Positions 8,861 to 16,551 of a stretch of 44,636 nucleotides of DNA are shown one piece after another; the stretch's first letter is position 1; each line of letters begins with the position of its first letter. Under the pieces are notes generated by a model. That model had not been told where the DNA came from. It saw only the letters and a program-made list of their open reading frames with translations, and ran no database searches. The stretch is from Tateyamaria sp. ANG-S1 (lineage in GTDB: Bacteria; Pseudomonadota; Alphaproteobacteria; Rhodobacterales; Rhodobacteraceae). Where the stretch lies: positions 829,639 to 874,274 of the forward strand of contig NZ_JWLL01000003.1 of the NCBI RefSeq assembly GCF_000814025.1, given 5' to 3'. The position numbers and the translations under genes were made by a program.

Positions 8861-9446
8861 GCTGAAACTCAAAGACGTGACCATTCTTGTTTTCGAGAAG
8901 GGACAGCAGATAGAGTTGGGCCACTTCAGAGGCTGGAACCCCACCATCGCCCCAACCCATCTTTTGCGCGGTTTCACGCACCATCGGCGTGCGCACAGCA
9001 TTGATCCGCTGGCCATTCTCTAGGTTCAGAGCGGCGGCAGAAACGAACCCCTCGACTGCGATGTTGAACGTCGTCAAAGCAACAGATTTTGGGTTCGGAT
9101 GAGTCGACAACATGCCACTCGTCAACGTAACTGATCCCCCAGGCTTGATGTAGCCTTGGCCAAGCCTGATCAGGTTGATCTGACCCATGAGTTTGTTGCG
9201 AAAGCCTGCCTCCCAGTCGTCTTCGCTGATACTGTTGAGGGGGCCAAACTTCGCGCCGCCGGCTACACAAATCACGCCATCAACGGGACCCGTTTCAGAA
9301 TACATAGCCGCAATAGAGCTGGGTGAATTCAAATCCACAGAGACGTCACCGGAGCGGGACGCTTTGATCATTTCCCAATCGCTGGGCAGAGCCTTCTGAA
9401 TAGCAGTTCCAACAGTTCCGCTGGCCCCAATGACGATGACCTTCAT
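8853..9446 (-). CDS. Short-chain dehydrogenase/reductase family protein lacking the Tyr-x-x-x-Lys pair
   Basis: The 197-residue Rossmann protein starts with the nucleotide-binding 'VIVIGASGTVGTAI', and has 'VICVAGGAKFG' (the NAG-like region) and the serine region 'TLTSGMLS'. The usual catalytic Tyr-x-x-x-Lys is replaced by 'ALTTFNIAVEGFV', as in a known subgroup of short SDR proteins that keep the fold and the serine only. Its catalytic activity is therefore uncertain. The start is at 9446 (M-K-V-I-V-I-G). It lies downstream of the LysR gene and overlaps the porin gene by eight bases, so it probably belongs to the same transcript. Confidence 0.85.
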   Translation of the reverse strand: MKVIVIGASGTVGTAIQKALPSDWEMIKASRSGDVSVDLNSPSSIAAMYSETGPVDGVICVAGGAKFGPLNSISEDDWEAGFRNKLMGQINLIRLGQGYIKPGGSVTLTSGMLSTHPNPKSVALTTFNIAVEGFVSAAALNLENGQRINAVRTPMVRETAQKMGWGDGGVPASEVAQLYLLSLLENKNGHVFEFQRD

Positions 9447-9616
9447 ATACAGTACTCCCACAGCGACAGACGGCATACGAGAGGCGCGTCATGTTTCTTA
9501 TTGGCGGGAAGCTATGCGCTGGCGCAGCATCAAGGGAGGTCAGTTTTTGGAATACAGGTTTTCATAATGTGGAAGGGCCAGCGCCCAATCAACAGGCACG
9601 GCAGAGTTGTCCTGAC

Positions 9617-10489
9617 CTAGTGGGCGAGATGATCAATCAAGCGCCGGGTCAGCTTCTTCTGCGGCCCATTTTCCGGCCAGACGACATAGATGCCCAGAAC
9701 CGGCAATTGCCAAGACGGCAAGACCTCTACAAGCGACCCAGACGAGAGTTCGTCCACAACCTCACGGTCCGGCAGATGCTGGATGCCGAGCCCTGCGATT
9801 ACAGCAGATTTTGCGGCTGTGATGGTATCAACTTCAGTGGAAACATTGTCAGGTTCAAAGGTAAACACCTGTTCGTCTTGCAGCAGCGTGATCTCATCCG
9901 GGAGCATTGAAAGCGATACAAAATCGCAGCTCCGAAGATCCTCAGGTGCATGGATGGCTGGCCGCGACTTCAGATAGTCAGGGGAAGCAACCAGCGTGCG
10001 ATGGAAAGGGCAGATGCGCTTTGTCATCAGGCTGCTGTCGGGCATGTTTCCAATGCGAATGGCGAGGTCAAACCCACCTTCTACGAGGTCTACCTGCTTA
10101 TCGCTGCTGCCCACGAAGATCGACACCATCGGATTGTCAGATGAAAACTGCCAAATGGCGCGATAAAGGTTTGTGTGCTGACCAAAGGCGGGCATGGCGA
10201 TCCTGAGAGCGCCAACGGGCTGATCCGATGTATCGCTGAGCGCGTCCAGCGCCTCATTGCCCGCATCCACCATACGGCGCGCGGCATCAAGGATCCTATG
10301 ACCTTCTGGAGTGAGAGACAGTTTGCGCGATGACCTGAAAAACAAGCTCACTCCCAACCGGTTTTCCAGGTTCGCAATGTGATGACTGACCACTGAAGTC
10401 GACAACTTCATCCGCCGTCCCGCAGCTGAGAAACTGCCCGCATCAGCAACTGAGACGAAGATAGCGAGGGCGTGATAATCTTTTCTCAT
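9617..10489 (-). CDS. LysR-family transcriptional regulator
   Basis: The 290-residue protein has the LysR winged helix at residues 1-60 ('ALAIFVSVADAGSFSAAGRR', then 'VVSHHIANLENRLGVSLFF') and a type 2 periplasmic-binding-like sensor domain after it. It is transcribed in the same direction as the genes on both sides. The palindrome TTTCG-N5-CGAAA at 10523-10537, 34 bases before its start, is a good autoregulatory site. A close variant precedes the ABM/SnoaL pair at 12005. It probably controls the molybdenum-hydroxylase cluster. The inducer is unknown. Confidence 0.9.
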   Translation of the reverse strand: MRKDYHALAIFVSVADAGSFSAAGRRMKLSTSVVSHHIANLENRLGVSLFFRSSRKLSLTPEGHRILDAARRMVDAGNEALDALSDTSDQPVGALRIAMPAFGQHTNLYRAIWQFSSDNPMVSIFVGSSDKQVDLVEGGFDLAIRIGNMPDSSLMTKRICPFHRTLVASPDYLKSRPAIHAPEDLRSCDFVSLSMLPDEITLLQDEQVFTFEPDNVSTEVDTITAAKSAVIAGLGIQHLPDREVVDELSSGSLVEVLPSWQLPVLGIYVVWPENGPQKKLTRRLIDHLAH

Positions 10490-10522
10490 CGTTCGAAAAT
10501 CTCAAAAGTAATCAGTTGCTAC

Positions 10523-10543
10523 TTTCGTAAATCGAAACGATGG
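10523..10543 (-). promoter_or_regulatory. Candidate LysR operator upstream of the LysR gene
   Basis: A perfect inverted repeat TTTCG-TAAAT-CGAAA (10523-10537) is followed by CGATGGA. It fits the T-N11-A form of LysR sites and lies just before the LysR gene at 10489. Nearly the same string, with one extra base in the centre, occurs at 12005-12027 before the next promoter upstream. Confidence 0.5.
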
Positions 10544-10662
10544 AATTGTCGAATGAGCCGCGAGGCCAGCGCGGCGGAATACCGCTGCCTTCACCCTAAT
10601 TCGCGCAATTCCACGCCACTTTGTGCGCGATCAGGGTGTAAAGTGCCTTGGTTGAAGCGGCA

Positions 10663-11436
10663 TCAAAACTTGCCAGAGTTAGCCCACTGTTCTTTTGGTG
10701 GCACGGGTTCTGAATTGTCCCAATGCTCAACGATCTTACCCGCCTCAACGCGGAAGAGATCGACCTGACACAGATCCTGCCCGTCCCATGTCGCACGGTT
10801 CAACGTGGCCACGAAATTCCCCTCAGCCACCGCGAGAAAGCACTCTTGATAGGCCAAAGGGCAGTCCGCCGCGCCGTAGAGGTTGAGGAAGGCCTCCAAC
10901 CCGTCACCGACATCTGGATTATGCTGGATATAGGTTTCTGCATTGATGAACTCAGCCGCGCGGGACAGATCGCGATTGACTAGACATGTGGTGATGAAAT
11001 CGATGACCAGCGCTTTGTTCGCCGCGGTCTTGTCATGATCGATGATCTCTGTTGCACCATCAATCTGCGTACGTCCCGAGGGGTTTGCAGACTTGATTGG
11101 GGCGATGACATCCCAATGCTCGATGATTTTACCGTCCGCATCAGAGTCGAAGAAATCCGTGGTCAACCATTCGGCTTCGGCATCATTGATGTTCTGGTAG
11201 CATTGCACGAAGACGTGTCGACCGTCTTGCAGCGCACGGACGATCTTGAAGTCGCGCTTTGGATTGCGCGCAATGAAGGGCTCGAAGAAGGCGATAAACC
11301 CCTCCGCACCATCTGCCACACCTGTGGAATGCTGGGTGTAGCGCTCGCCGGTATAGGCTGCGACGGCTTCGCGCGGGTGCCCTTTCTGAATGCCCTCAAG
11401 ATAAAGAGCGATGGCGTTTTCCTTAGCGCTAGCCAT
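10663..11436 (-). CDS. Protein with two tandem SnoaL-like domains
   Basis: The 257 residues divide into two homologous halves of the NTF2/SnoaL polyketide-cyclase-like fold. Each half contains a 'Y-x-Q-H' element ('ERYTQHSTGVADG' about residues 31-43; 'ETYIQHNPDVGDG' about 166-178) and a late 'KIIEHWD' / 'KIVEHWD'. Single-domain relatives of about 130 residues are common; the fused duplication is less usual. They bind small hydrophobic substrates, but the reaction is unknown. The ATG at 11436 has AAGGA about eight bases upstream. It follows the ABM-type gene by 12 bases, so the two are co-transcribed. Confidence 0.8.
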   Translation of the reverse strand: MASAKENAIALYLEGIQKGHPREAVAAYTGERYTQHSTGVADGAEGFIAFFEPFIARNPKRDFKIVRALQDGRHVFVQCYQNINDAEAEWLTTDFFDSDADGKIIEHWDVIAPIKSANPSGRTQIDGATEIIDHDKTAANKALVIDFITTCLVNRDLSRAAEFINAETYIQHNPDVGDGLEAFLNLYGAADCPLAYQECFLAVAEGNFVATLNRATWDGQDLCQVDLFRVEAGKIVEHWDNSEPVPPKEQWANSGKF

Positions 11437-11448
11437 GACGGTGATCCT

Positions 11449-11805
11449 TTAATTAGCGGAGGTATAGCGGGTCATGACGATGCTCTCGGCATCAACCCCG
11501 CCCATGAACTCCGCCGCGGCGGGGGCGGTCACAAAACTGTCCATCGACGCCTGTGCCGCTTCGTGACTCTCCCATTCAACAATTGCCACCCAGGCATCGC
11601 CCTCGTAGCCCGACTGGCGAGAGATGAAGCCCGGTTGTTGTGATACGTGTTCCGCATCAACCCGGGCGTCGATTTCTGCAAAGTCTTCCGGCGTCATGCC
11701 CTCTGCCAAGGTCATGGTGGCAACCTCGATCACAATGGTGTCGGCCTGGGCTATCGCCATGCCTGACAAAGTCAGAGCGGACGCCAAAAAGAGCGATCTA
11801 AACAT
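11449..11805 (-). CDS. Secreted antibiotic-biosynthesis-monooxygenase-like (ABM) protein
   Basis: The 118-residue protein has a signal peptide ('MFRSLFLASALTLSGMAIAQA') followed by a single dimeric alpha/beta-barrel domain of the ABM type, recognisable from 'QQPGFISRQSGYEGDAWVAI' and 'VEWESHEAAQASM'. Cytoplasmic ABM proteins are oxygenases or cyclases. An exported member next to a Tat-exported molybdenum hydroxylase suggests a periplasmic step, but the chemistry is unknown. AGGAG lies six bases before the ATG. It is the first gene of the minus-strand cluster, and the promoter should lie within 11806-12162. Confidence 0.7.
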   Translation of the reverse strand: MFRSLFLASALTLSGMAIAQADTIVIEVATMTLAEGMTPEDFAEIDARVDAEHVSQQPGFISRQSGYEGDAWVAIVEWESHEAAQASMDSFVTAPAAAEFMGGVDAESIVMTRYTSAN

Positions 11806-12162
11806 ACACTTCTCCTATTTTGCAGGAAACCAAAACTGGCTGGCCCCAAAGCGTTCATTCGTACAGCTCTCGGAACTCGACATTGGACTTGCCCAACGCA
11901 ACGCGAAACGCGCACTACCAGCAGCAATGGTGTAACTTTCTCATCTCAGCGCGAAGGTAGTCGCAACCCTTCTTCAAAGGCACCTAGGATAAATCGTCGT
12001 CAGCTTTCGATAAATTGGAACGATAGATCTCTGTTGATACCGCAAGTTGCCTTGACATGACTGTCCGAGATTGCGCCCTGACCGCGGTTGCCCGCAGATG
12101 CGTACATCGGGACAATCCGACGATCCGCCCCAACTAAAATCACAACATGTGCCGGACTGCGT
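11806..12162. other. Intergenic region, promoter of the catabolic cluster
   Basis: The 357 bases between the alpha/beta hydrolase and the ABM gene hold no convincing gene. They carry the LysR-type motif at 12005-12027 and must contain the promoter of the minus-strand cluster. No tRNA or strong hairpin was seen. Confidence 0.5.
12005..12027 (-). promoter_or_regulatory. Second copy of the candidate LysR operator
   Basis: TTTCGATAAATTGGAACGAT with the following AGA matches the motif at 10523-10543 apart from one inserted A and three substitutions (T for C, G for A, A for G). It lies 200 bases before the ABM gene start, which is distant for a LysR site but inside the only promoter region available. 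Confidence 0.4.
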
Positions 12163-12915
12163 CTAGTTTGCCGTCACCTCTGCACGCGTGGCTTCTTCCG
12201 TTGTCAAAAAACGGGTCAGCACCTTTGCGAATAGGTCTGGTTCTTCTATGTGCACCAAATGTGCACAGTTTGGGATCACGCACAGAGATGTTTGGTCTAT
12301 CCCTCGCCACAACGCTTCAGTCTGCGACCACGGATATGTTCTGTCGCGATCTCCCCAAATTAAGAGCGTGTCGCAGACAATATGATCCAAGGCCTCCACT
12401 CCGGACCATTTCTCCATTGCTTCAAGACCAGCGAGAATTGTCGAAAGGGTCGCTTTCTCGGCAAGCCGCGCAATGTCATGGAAGGCGCAAGACCTCTCTA
12501 GCTCTAAGAGCCATGTTGATGCAATCCCCCGCGCTGTCTCACACGCTCCATCTGCATGTGCACGACGTTTGCTTTCGCTAATGGGCTCGAACCGTCCCGG
12601 CAAAACACCAACCGGACCAGTCCCATAGAGTACGAGTTTGTCAATCAACACAGAATCGCGACGCGCCACCTCCTGCGCGATCATCCCACCCATAGAGTGG
12701 CCCAACAGATTGCAGTCGCTCACGCCTTGCTCTCGGAGTGTCTCAATCACCCAATCTGCATATGATCCAATGGACGGCAGCGGTGCGTCAGCCGCGGCCG
12801 CGCCGAAGCCGGGCAGATCCAACGCAATGACGTCATGGTCGTTCAATGATGAGGCAAGATTTGCCCATTGTTCCGAGCCGCCAAGGAAGCCATGCACAAG
12901 GACGAGTGGCTTCAA
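12163..12915 (-). CDS. Alpha/beta hydrolase
   Basis: The 250-residue protein shows the alpha/beta-hydrolase signature: oxyanion region 'LVHGFLGGSEQW' (about residues 5-16), nucleophile elbow 'GHSMGG' (serine near residue 73), acid 'LIWGDRDRTYPW' and the terminal histidine in 'NCAHLVHIEEP'. It resembles esterases and C-C-bond hydrolases of the BioH/MenH kind. It overlaps the ProW-type permease gene by four bases (ATGA), so it is the last gene of the importer operon and probably acts on the imported compound or a derivative. There is no signal peptide, so it is cytoplasmic. Confidence 0.85.
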   Translation of the reverse strand: MKPLVLVHGFLGGSEQWANLASSLNDHDVIALDLPGFGAAAADAPLPSIGSYADWVIETLREQGVSDCNLLGHSMGGMIAQEVARRDSVLIDKLVLYGTGPVGVLPGRFEPISESKRRAHADGACETARGIASTWLLELERSCAFHDIARLAEKATLSTILAGLEAMEKWSGVEALDHIVCDTLLIWGDRDRTYPWSQTEALWRGIDQTSLCVIPNCAHLVHIEEPDLFAKVLTRFLTTEEATRAEVTAN

Positions 12916-14453
12916 TTCTTTTGGCCTTGCACGATGCGATCAAGGATCATGGCGCAGAAAAGAATGGAGAAGCCAGCAAGAATACCTTGGCCGACATTGG
13001 CGTATTGCAACGCTTCCAGCACATCTTCACCAAGACCTTTGGCTCCGATCAAGGACGCAACAACGACCATCGCGAGAGAGAGCATGATGGTCTGATTGAT
13101 GCCAGCGCGGATCGACGGGCTTGCAAGCGGCAAATCGACCTTGGTGAGCAGATACCACTTATTCGCACCAAAACTAATCGCAGCTTCGCGCACACTGTCC
13201 GGGACCCCACGAAGTCCGAGCACTGTGAGGCGCACAACAGGCGTGCCGCCAAAGATCATGGTCGTCACTACCGCGGCAGGTTTTCCTGTCCCAAAGAAAG
13301 CTATGACCGGGATCATGAAGACAAAAGCGGGCATGGTCTGCATAAAGTCCATGATTGGTTGGATGAACCTGTAAAAGCGCGGGCGGCGGGCTGCGAACAT
13401 TCCCAGCGGAATACCAATAACAATCGAAAGGCAGGCAGCCGTCCCAAGGAGCGCGAGGGTCGTCATGGCTTTTTCCCAGAAACCCAACAGGCCCATATAG
13501 GCGAGGAACGCACCCGAGTAGATTGCAATGCGAACGCCAGCCGTAAGCCATGTGAGCAGGATGATAAGCGACGCGATGACGATCCATGGCGTGCTCACAA
13601 AGATCAGCTCCAGCGCATCAAGTATGAGCCGGATTCCATAGGTGATCCCATCAAAGAAAGCATCGCCATTCACGACCGCCCAGTTAAAGAATGCCTCGAC
13701 GCCATCGATACTGACCAGTCGGATATCCGGCTCTGTAGGAAAGGCGCTGAGAAGGTCGAAACGACCTGGGAAGCTGTAATGCACCATCGCGACCGCAACC
13801 ATCACGACCATGAAAACCGAACTGAATACGATTTGTGAAACGGGCAGCCCTGACCGGATGCTCTTGTTGGACAGCCAGTCTGAAAACCGCGCCTCAAGTG
13901 CCCAGTTCGCCACCGTTGACTGAACCGCTTTGACAATCACCAAGATGATAAAGCCGGTGAGAGCAATGGTAGGTCCTTCTGCTGCAAGAGCCTCTGCTTC
14001 CGCACGAATTCCACCGATATTTGCCTCCAGCCCGTCAACAGCACGTTGAAAGGCATCAACCCGATCCGAGCCACTTTCGATTGCGGCAGCAAGCTGCTGA
14101 CGTCGGAGTTCCAAGGTCCCTTCAATCGATGAGATGCGCGCCATAGCGTCAGCGGCAAGGTCACCGAACAAGCCGCGCGCGATCTGGACAAACGCAAGGG
14201 CCTCAATAATCAGAAAAGACAGCGCCCACGACCAGAGGCCCCGCGCACCAAACCAGATAGGTCCGAAAAGGCCAGCCATCGCGTTGAATGTGGGGGTAAA
14301 CCGGGCCGACGCACCCACACGGTCAAAATTCGAGATGTAGTAATCTGGGCTTGTCCGGACGAAGGTCCGGATGTTTGCGCGCCGCTCTTCTGCATATGCA
14401 ATGGCAGCCGCGCTTTCGGTATCTTCGAGCGGATTGATCGTCTCGTCTTTCAT
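12912..14453 (-). CDS. ABC transporter permease, quaternary-amine type (ProW-like)
   Basis: The 513-residue membrane protein has the BPD_transp_1 permease domain in its C-terminal 210 residues, with the EAA loop 'REAAISFGANKWYLLTKVDLP' (given in part), as in glycine betaine/proline permeases. The N-terminal 300 residues add a cytosolic start, several membrane helices and a stretch rich in E, R, A and Q (about 95-150) that could form a periplasmic coiled coil. Such long ProW proteins are common in marine alphaproteobacteria. Four-base overlaps with the ATPase gene upstream and the hydrolase gene downstream show tight coupling. The substrate is probably a zwitterionic osmolyte-like molecule. 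Confidence 0.9.
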   Translation of the reverse strand: MKDETINPLEDTESAAAIAYAEERRANIRTFVRTSPDYYISNFDRVGASARFTPTFNAMAGLFGPIWFGARGLWSWALSFLIIEALAFVQIARGLFGDLAADAMARISSIEGTLELRRQQLAAAIESGSDRVDAFQRAVDGLEANIGGIRAEAEALAAEGPTIALTGFIILVIVKAVQSTVANWALEARFSDWLSNKSIRSGLPVSQIVFSSVFMVVMVAVAMVHYSFPGRFDLLSAFPTEPDIRLVSIDGVEAFFNWAVVNGDAFFDGITYGIRLILDALELIFVSTPWIVIASLIILLTWLTAGVRIAIYSGAFLAYMGLLGFWEKAMTTLALLGTAACLSIVIGIPLGMFAARRPRFYRFIQPIMDFMQTMPAFVFMIPVIAFFGTGKPAAVVTTMIFGGTPVVRLTVLGLRGVPDSVREAAISFGANKWYLLTKVDLPLASPSIRAGINQTIMLSLAMVVVASLIGAKGLGEDVLEALQYANVGQGILAGFSILFCAMILDRIVQGQKN

Positions 14454-15505
14454 GACACTTCTGTCCCTTCGATAACCGTGCGCAACAGATCCGCCCGGGT
14501 AATGACGCCAACGTCGGAACCGCCATGCTCAACGAGGATCGGCTTGCTGTCGTCTATCGCCAGATTGATCAGGTTGCTGAGCGTTTCTTGATCGCCGACA
14601 CGTACGACATCTGCGGGGAGTGGACCCTCCTTCGCCACGAAGCTCTGCACAGGTTGCATAACCGCGCGGGCGTGCACGACTTTAAGCCTTGAGATACCCG
14701 CGACAAAATCGGCGACATAGTCATCTGCGGGGTTCATCACGATATCTTCCGCGGTGCCGATCTGCACCATGGCACCGTCACGCATGATCGCAATACGGTC
14801 ACCGATGCGCACAGCTTCATCCAGATCGTGCGTGATGAAGATCGTGGTTTTCTTCAGGATTTTGGACAGGCGGATGAACTCATCCTGCAACTGCCTCCGA
14901 ATGAGCGGGTCGAGTGCTGAAAATGGTTCATCCATCAAAAGCACATCGGGGTTTGCCGCCAACGCGCGTGCAAGGCCCACGCGCTGTTGCATCCCACCCG
15001 ACAGCTCATGAGCGAATTTTGAGCCCCATGCACCAAGCTCAACAATGTCCAGGATCGCCGCCGCTTGGCGCATCCGCTCATTCTTGGGGACCTGCCGGAT
15101 TTCGAGCGGCATGGCCACGTTGTCCATCACAGACCGGTGAGGCATCAGCGCGAAGTTCTGGAACACCATGCCGATCTTGCGGTTCCTGAAATGCTGAAGT
15201 GGGGTCGGCGCGAGAGCCATCACGTCAGTGCCTTCAATCTCGATCTTTCCGTCTGTGGGCTCAAGAAGTCGATTGAAATGGCGGACCAAGGTGGATTTAC
15301 CGCTTCCCGACAAACCCATGATGCAGAAGATCTCGCCCCGGTTCACGGAAAGGCTGACATCGGCAACACCAACAACGGCGTTGTGTTGGCTCAGAACCTC
15401 GGCCTTGGTGAGCCCGTGTTCACGGATCGCCTGAAGCGCCGCTTCGGGTTTGTGGCCGAAGATTTTCCAGACGTTAGAAATCTCGATTACAGTCTCGTTT
15501 GACAT
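14450..15505 (-). CDS. ABC transporter ATPase, quaternary-amine type with C-terminal CBS region (ProV-like)
   Basis: The 351-residue ATPase has Walker A 'GLSGSGKST' (about residues 64-72), signature 'LSGGMQQRVGLARALA', Walker B 'VLLMDEPFSALDP' and switch histidine 'THDLDEAV'. Like ProV and OpuAA, it has an N-terminal extension and a C-terminal CBS-type part ('VEHGGSDVGVITRADLLRTV'). This part senses ionic strength or nucleotides in relatives; only one CBS repeat is clear here. It couples to the ProW-type permease, which overlaps its stop. A strong hairpin separates it from the binding-protein gene upstream. Confidence 0.92.
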   Translation of the reverse strand: MSNETVIEISNVWKIFGHKPEAALQAIREHGLTKAEVLSQHNAVVGVADVSLSVNRGEIFCIMGLSGSGKSTLVRHFNRLLEPTDGKIEIEGTDVMALAPTPLQHFRNRKIGMVFQNFALMPHRSVMDNVAMPLEIRQVPKNERMRQAAAILDIVELGAWGSKFAHELSGGMQQRVGLARALAANPDVLLMDEPFSALDPLIRRQLQDEFIRLSKILKKTTIFITHDLDEAVRIGDRIAIMRDGAMVQIGTAEDIVMNPADDYVADFVAGISRLKVVHARAVMQPVQSFVAKEGPLPADVVRVGDQETLSNLINLAIDDSKPILVEHGGSDVGVITRADLLRTVIEGTEVS

Positions 15506-15524
15506 GGCGGTCCTCTATGGACAG

Positions 15525-15551
15525 AGCGGCACCGACATGATCGGTGCCGCT
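15525..15551 (-). terminator. Intra-operon hairpin between binding-protein and ATPase genes
   Basis: AGCGGCACCGA (15525-15535) pairs perfectly with TCGGTGCCGCT (15541-15551) over a five-base loop. There is no T run. Hairpins at this place usually stabilise the upstream mRNA or partly terminate, so that the binding protein is made in excess of the membrane parts. Confidence 0.65.
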
Positions 15552-15562
15552 GGTTTGTCATC

Positions 15563-16519
15563 TTACAGGCCAAGCATGGCGTCGACGCGATCAGAGTTGG
15601 CCTCAACCCAGGCTTTGGCCGCATCTGCAGCGTCCATTCCGTTGCTGATCTCGAAAGCCAGCCCGCTCACGTCATCCGCCGTCAGCGCAAAGTTTGCGAA
15701 AAACTCTGCGATGGCGGGGGAGCGGTCAGGAAGCGAGTTCGACCACGCAATCTGGACCTCTTTCAGCGCGTCCTTGGTCGCAACCATGGAGTTTTCATAC
15801 CAATCTGCATCGTCAGATGGCTGCACCATGACGTATTTCGCCGGGTCATAGGTCGGTTCCGTCAGCATACGCACGTCAAATTGGAACCAGACCGCATGGG
15901 GCGTGTAGCAATAGAATGCGTAACCTTCGCCCTTCGCGATTGAGTCTTTGATGCGCGCTGTCTTCACGCTTTCCTCGGCCCGGATGGGTTCAACGAAGTC
16001 AAGAAGGCCGTAGTCACGTGTTTTGACTTCGTTCACGTTGGCAGAGGCCCAGCCGGGCGCACCGATCCACATTTCACCAAGGCCGTTGCCGTCGCTGTCC
16101 ATCAACGCTGCCACATCTGGCCGACCAAGATCAGCGATATCGGTGATGTCATTGGCAGAGCCAAAATCTTCAGTGACGCAGAAACCTTGATTGCCTTCAT
16201 AGGGATTGGAGGACAGCGTGACAGTGCCTTCATCTTCCACATATTTCTTTGTGAAGCTTTCCTGGTTGGGCAGCCATACATCGGGGTGGACGTCGATATC
16301 GCCGTTTCCTTGCCCCATTGCCTGGAAGATCGTGGCATTGTTGCCAGGCACATACTCGACCGTGCCGCCAATCCGTGACATCACAACTTCACCCAACACG
16401 TGGGCGATGGCCTGTGCGCCCGTCCACGATGGTACGCCGATCGCCACCTCCTCAGCGAAGGCCGGGGCGCACATTGCGCTGACAACTGCCGCGCCAAAGA
16501 GCATCTTGGTCTTGTTCAT
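15563..16519 (-). CDS. Substrate-binding protein of the quaternary-amine ABC importer (ProX/OpuAC type)
   Basis: The 318-residue protein has a Sec signal peptide ('MLFGAAVVSAMCAPAFA', cleaved before 'EEVAIG') and the OpuAC/ProX fold: 'GVPSWTGAQAIAHVLGEVV', 'DIDVHPDVWLPNQ', and late tryptophans ('HAVWFQFD', 'DADWYEN') that could form the aromatic cage for a methylated onium group. The ATG at 16519 is preceded by AAGGAG at eight bases. It lies 32 bases after the lyase gene. Candidate ligands are glycine betaine, choline, DMSP, S-methylmethionine or a sulfonated amino acid. The adjoining lyase argues for an amino acid containing sulfur. Confidence 0.88.
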   Translation of the reverse strand: MNKTKMLFGAAVVSAMCAPAFAEEVAIGVPSWTGAQAIAHVLGEVVMSRIGGTVEYVPGNNATIFQAMGQGNGDIDVHPDVWLPNQESFTKKYVEDEGTVTLSSNPYEGNQGFCVTEDFGSANDITDIADLGRPDVAALMDSDGNGLGEMWIGAPGWASANVNEVKTRDYGLLDFVEPIRAEESVKTARIKDSIAKGEGYAFYCYTPHAVWFQFDVRMLTEPTYDPAKYVMVQPSDDADWYENSMVATKDALKEVQIAWSNSLPDRSPAIAEFFANFALTADDVSGLAFEISNGMDAADAAKAWVEANSDRVDAMLGL

Positions 16520-16551
16520 GGGATTGTTCTCCTTGTTGGTCGTGAATTTCA

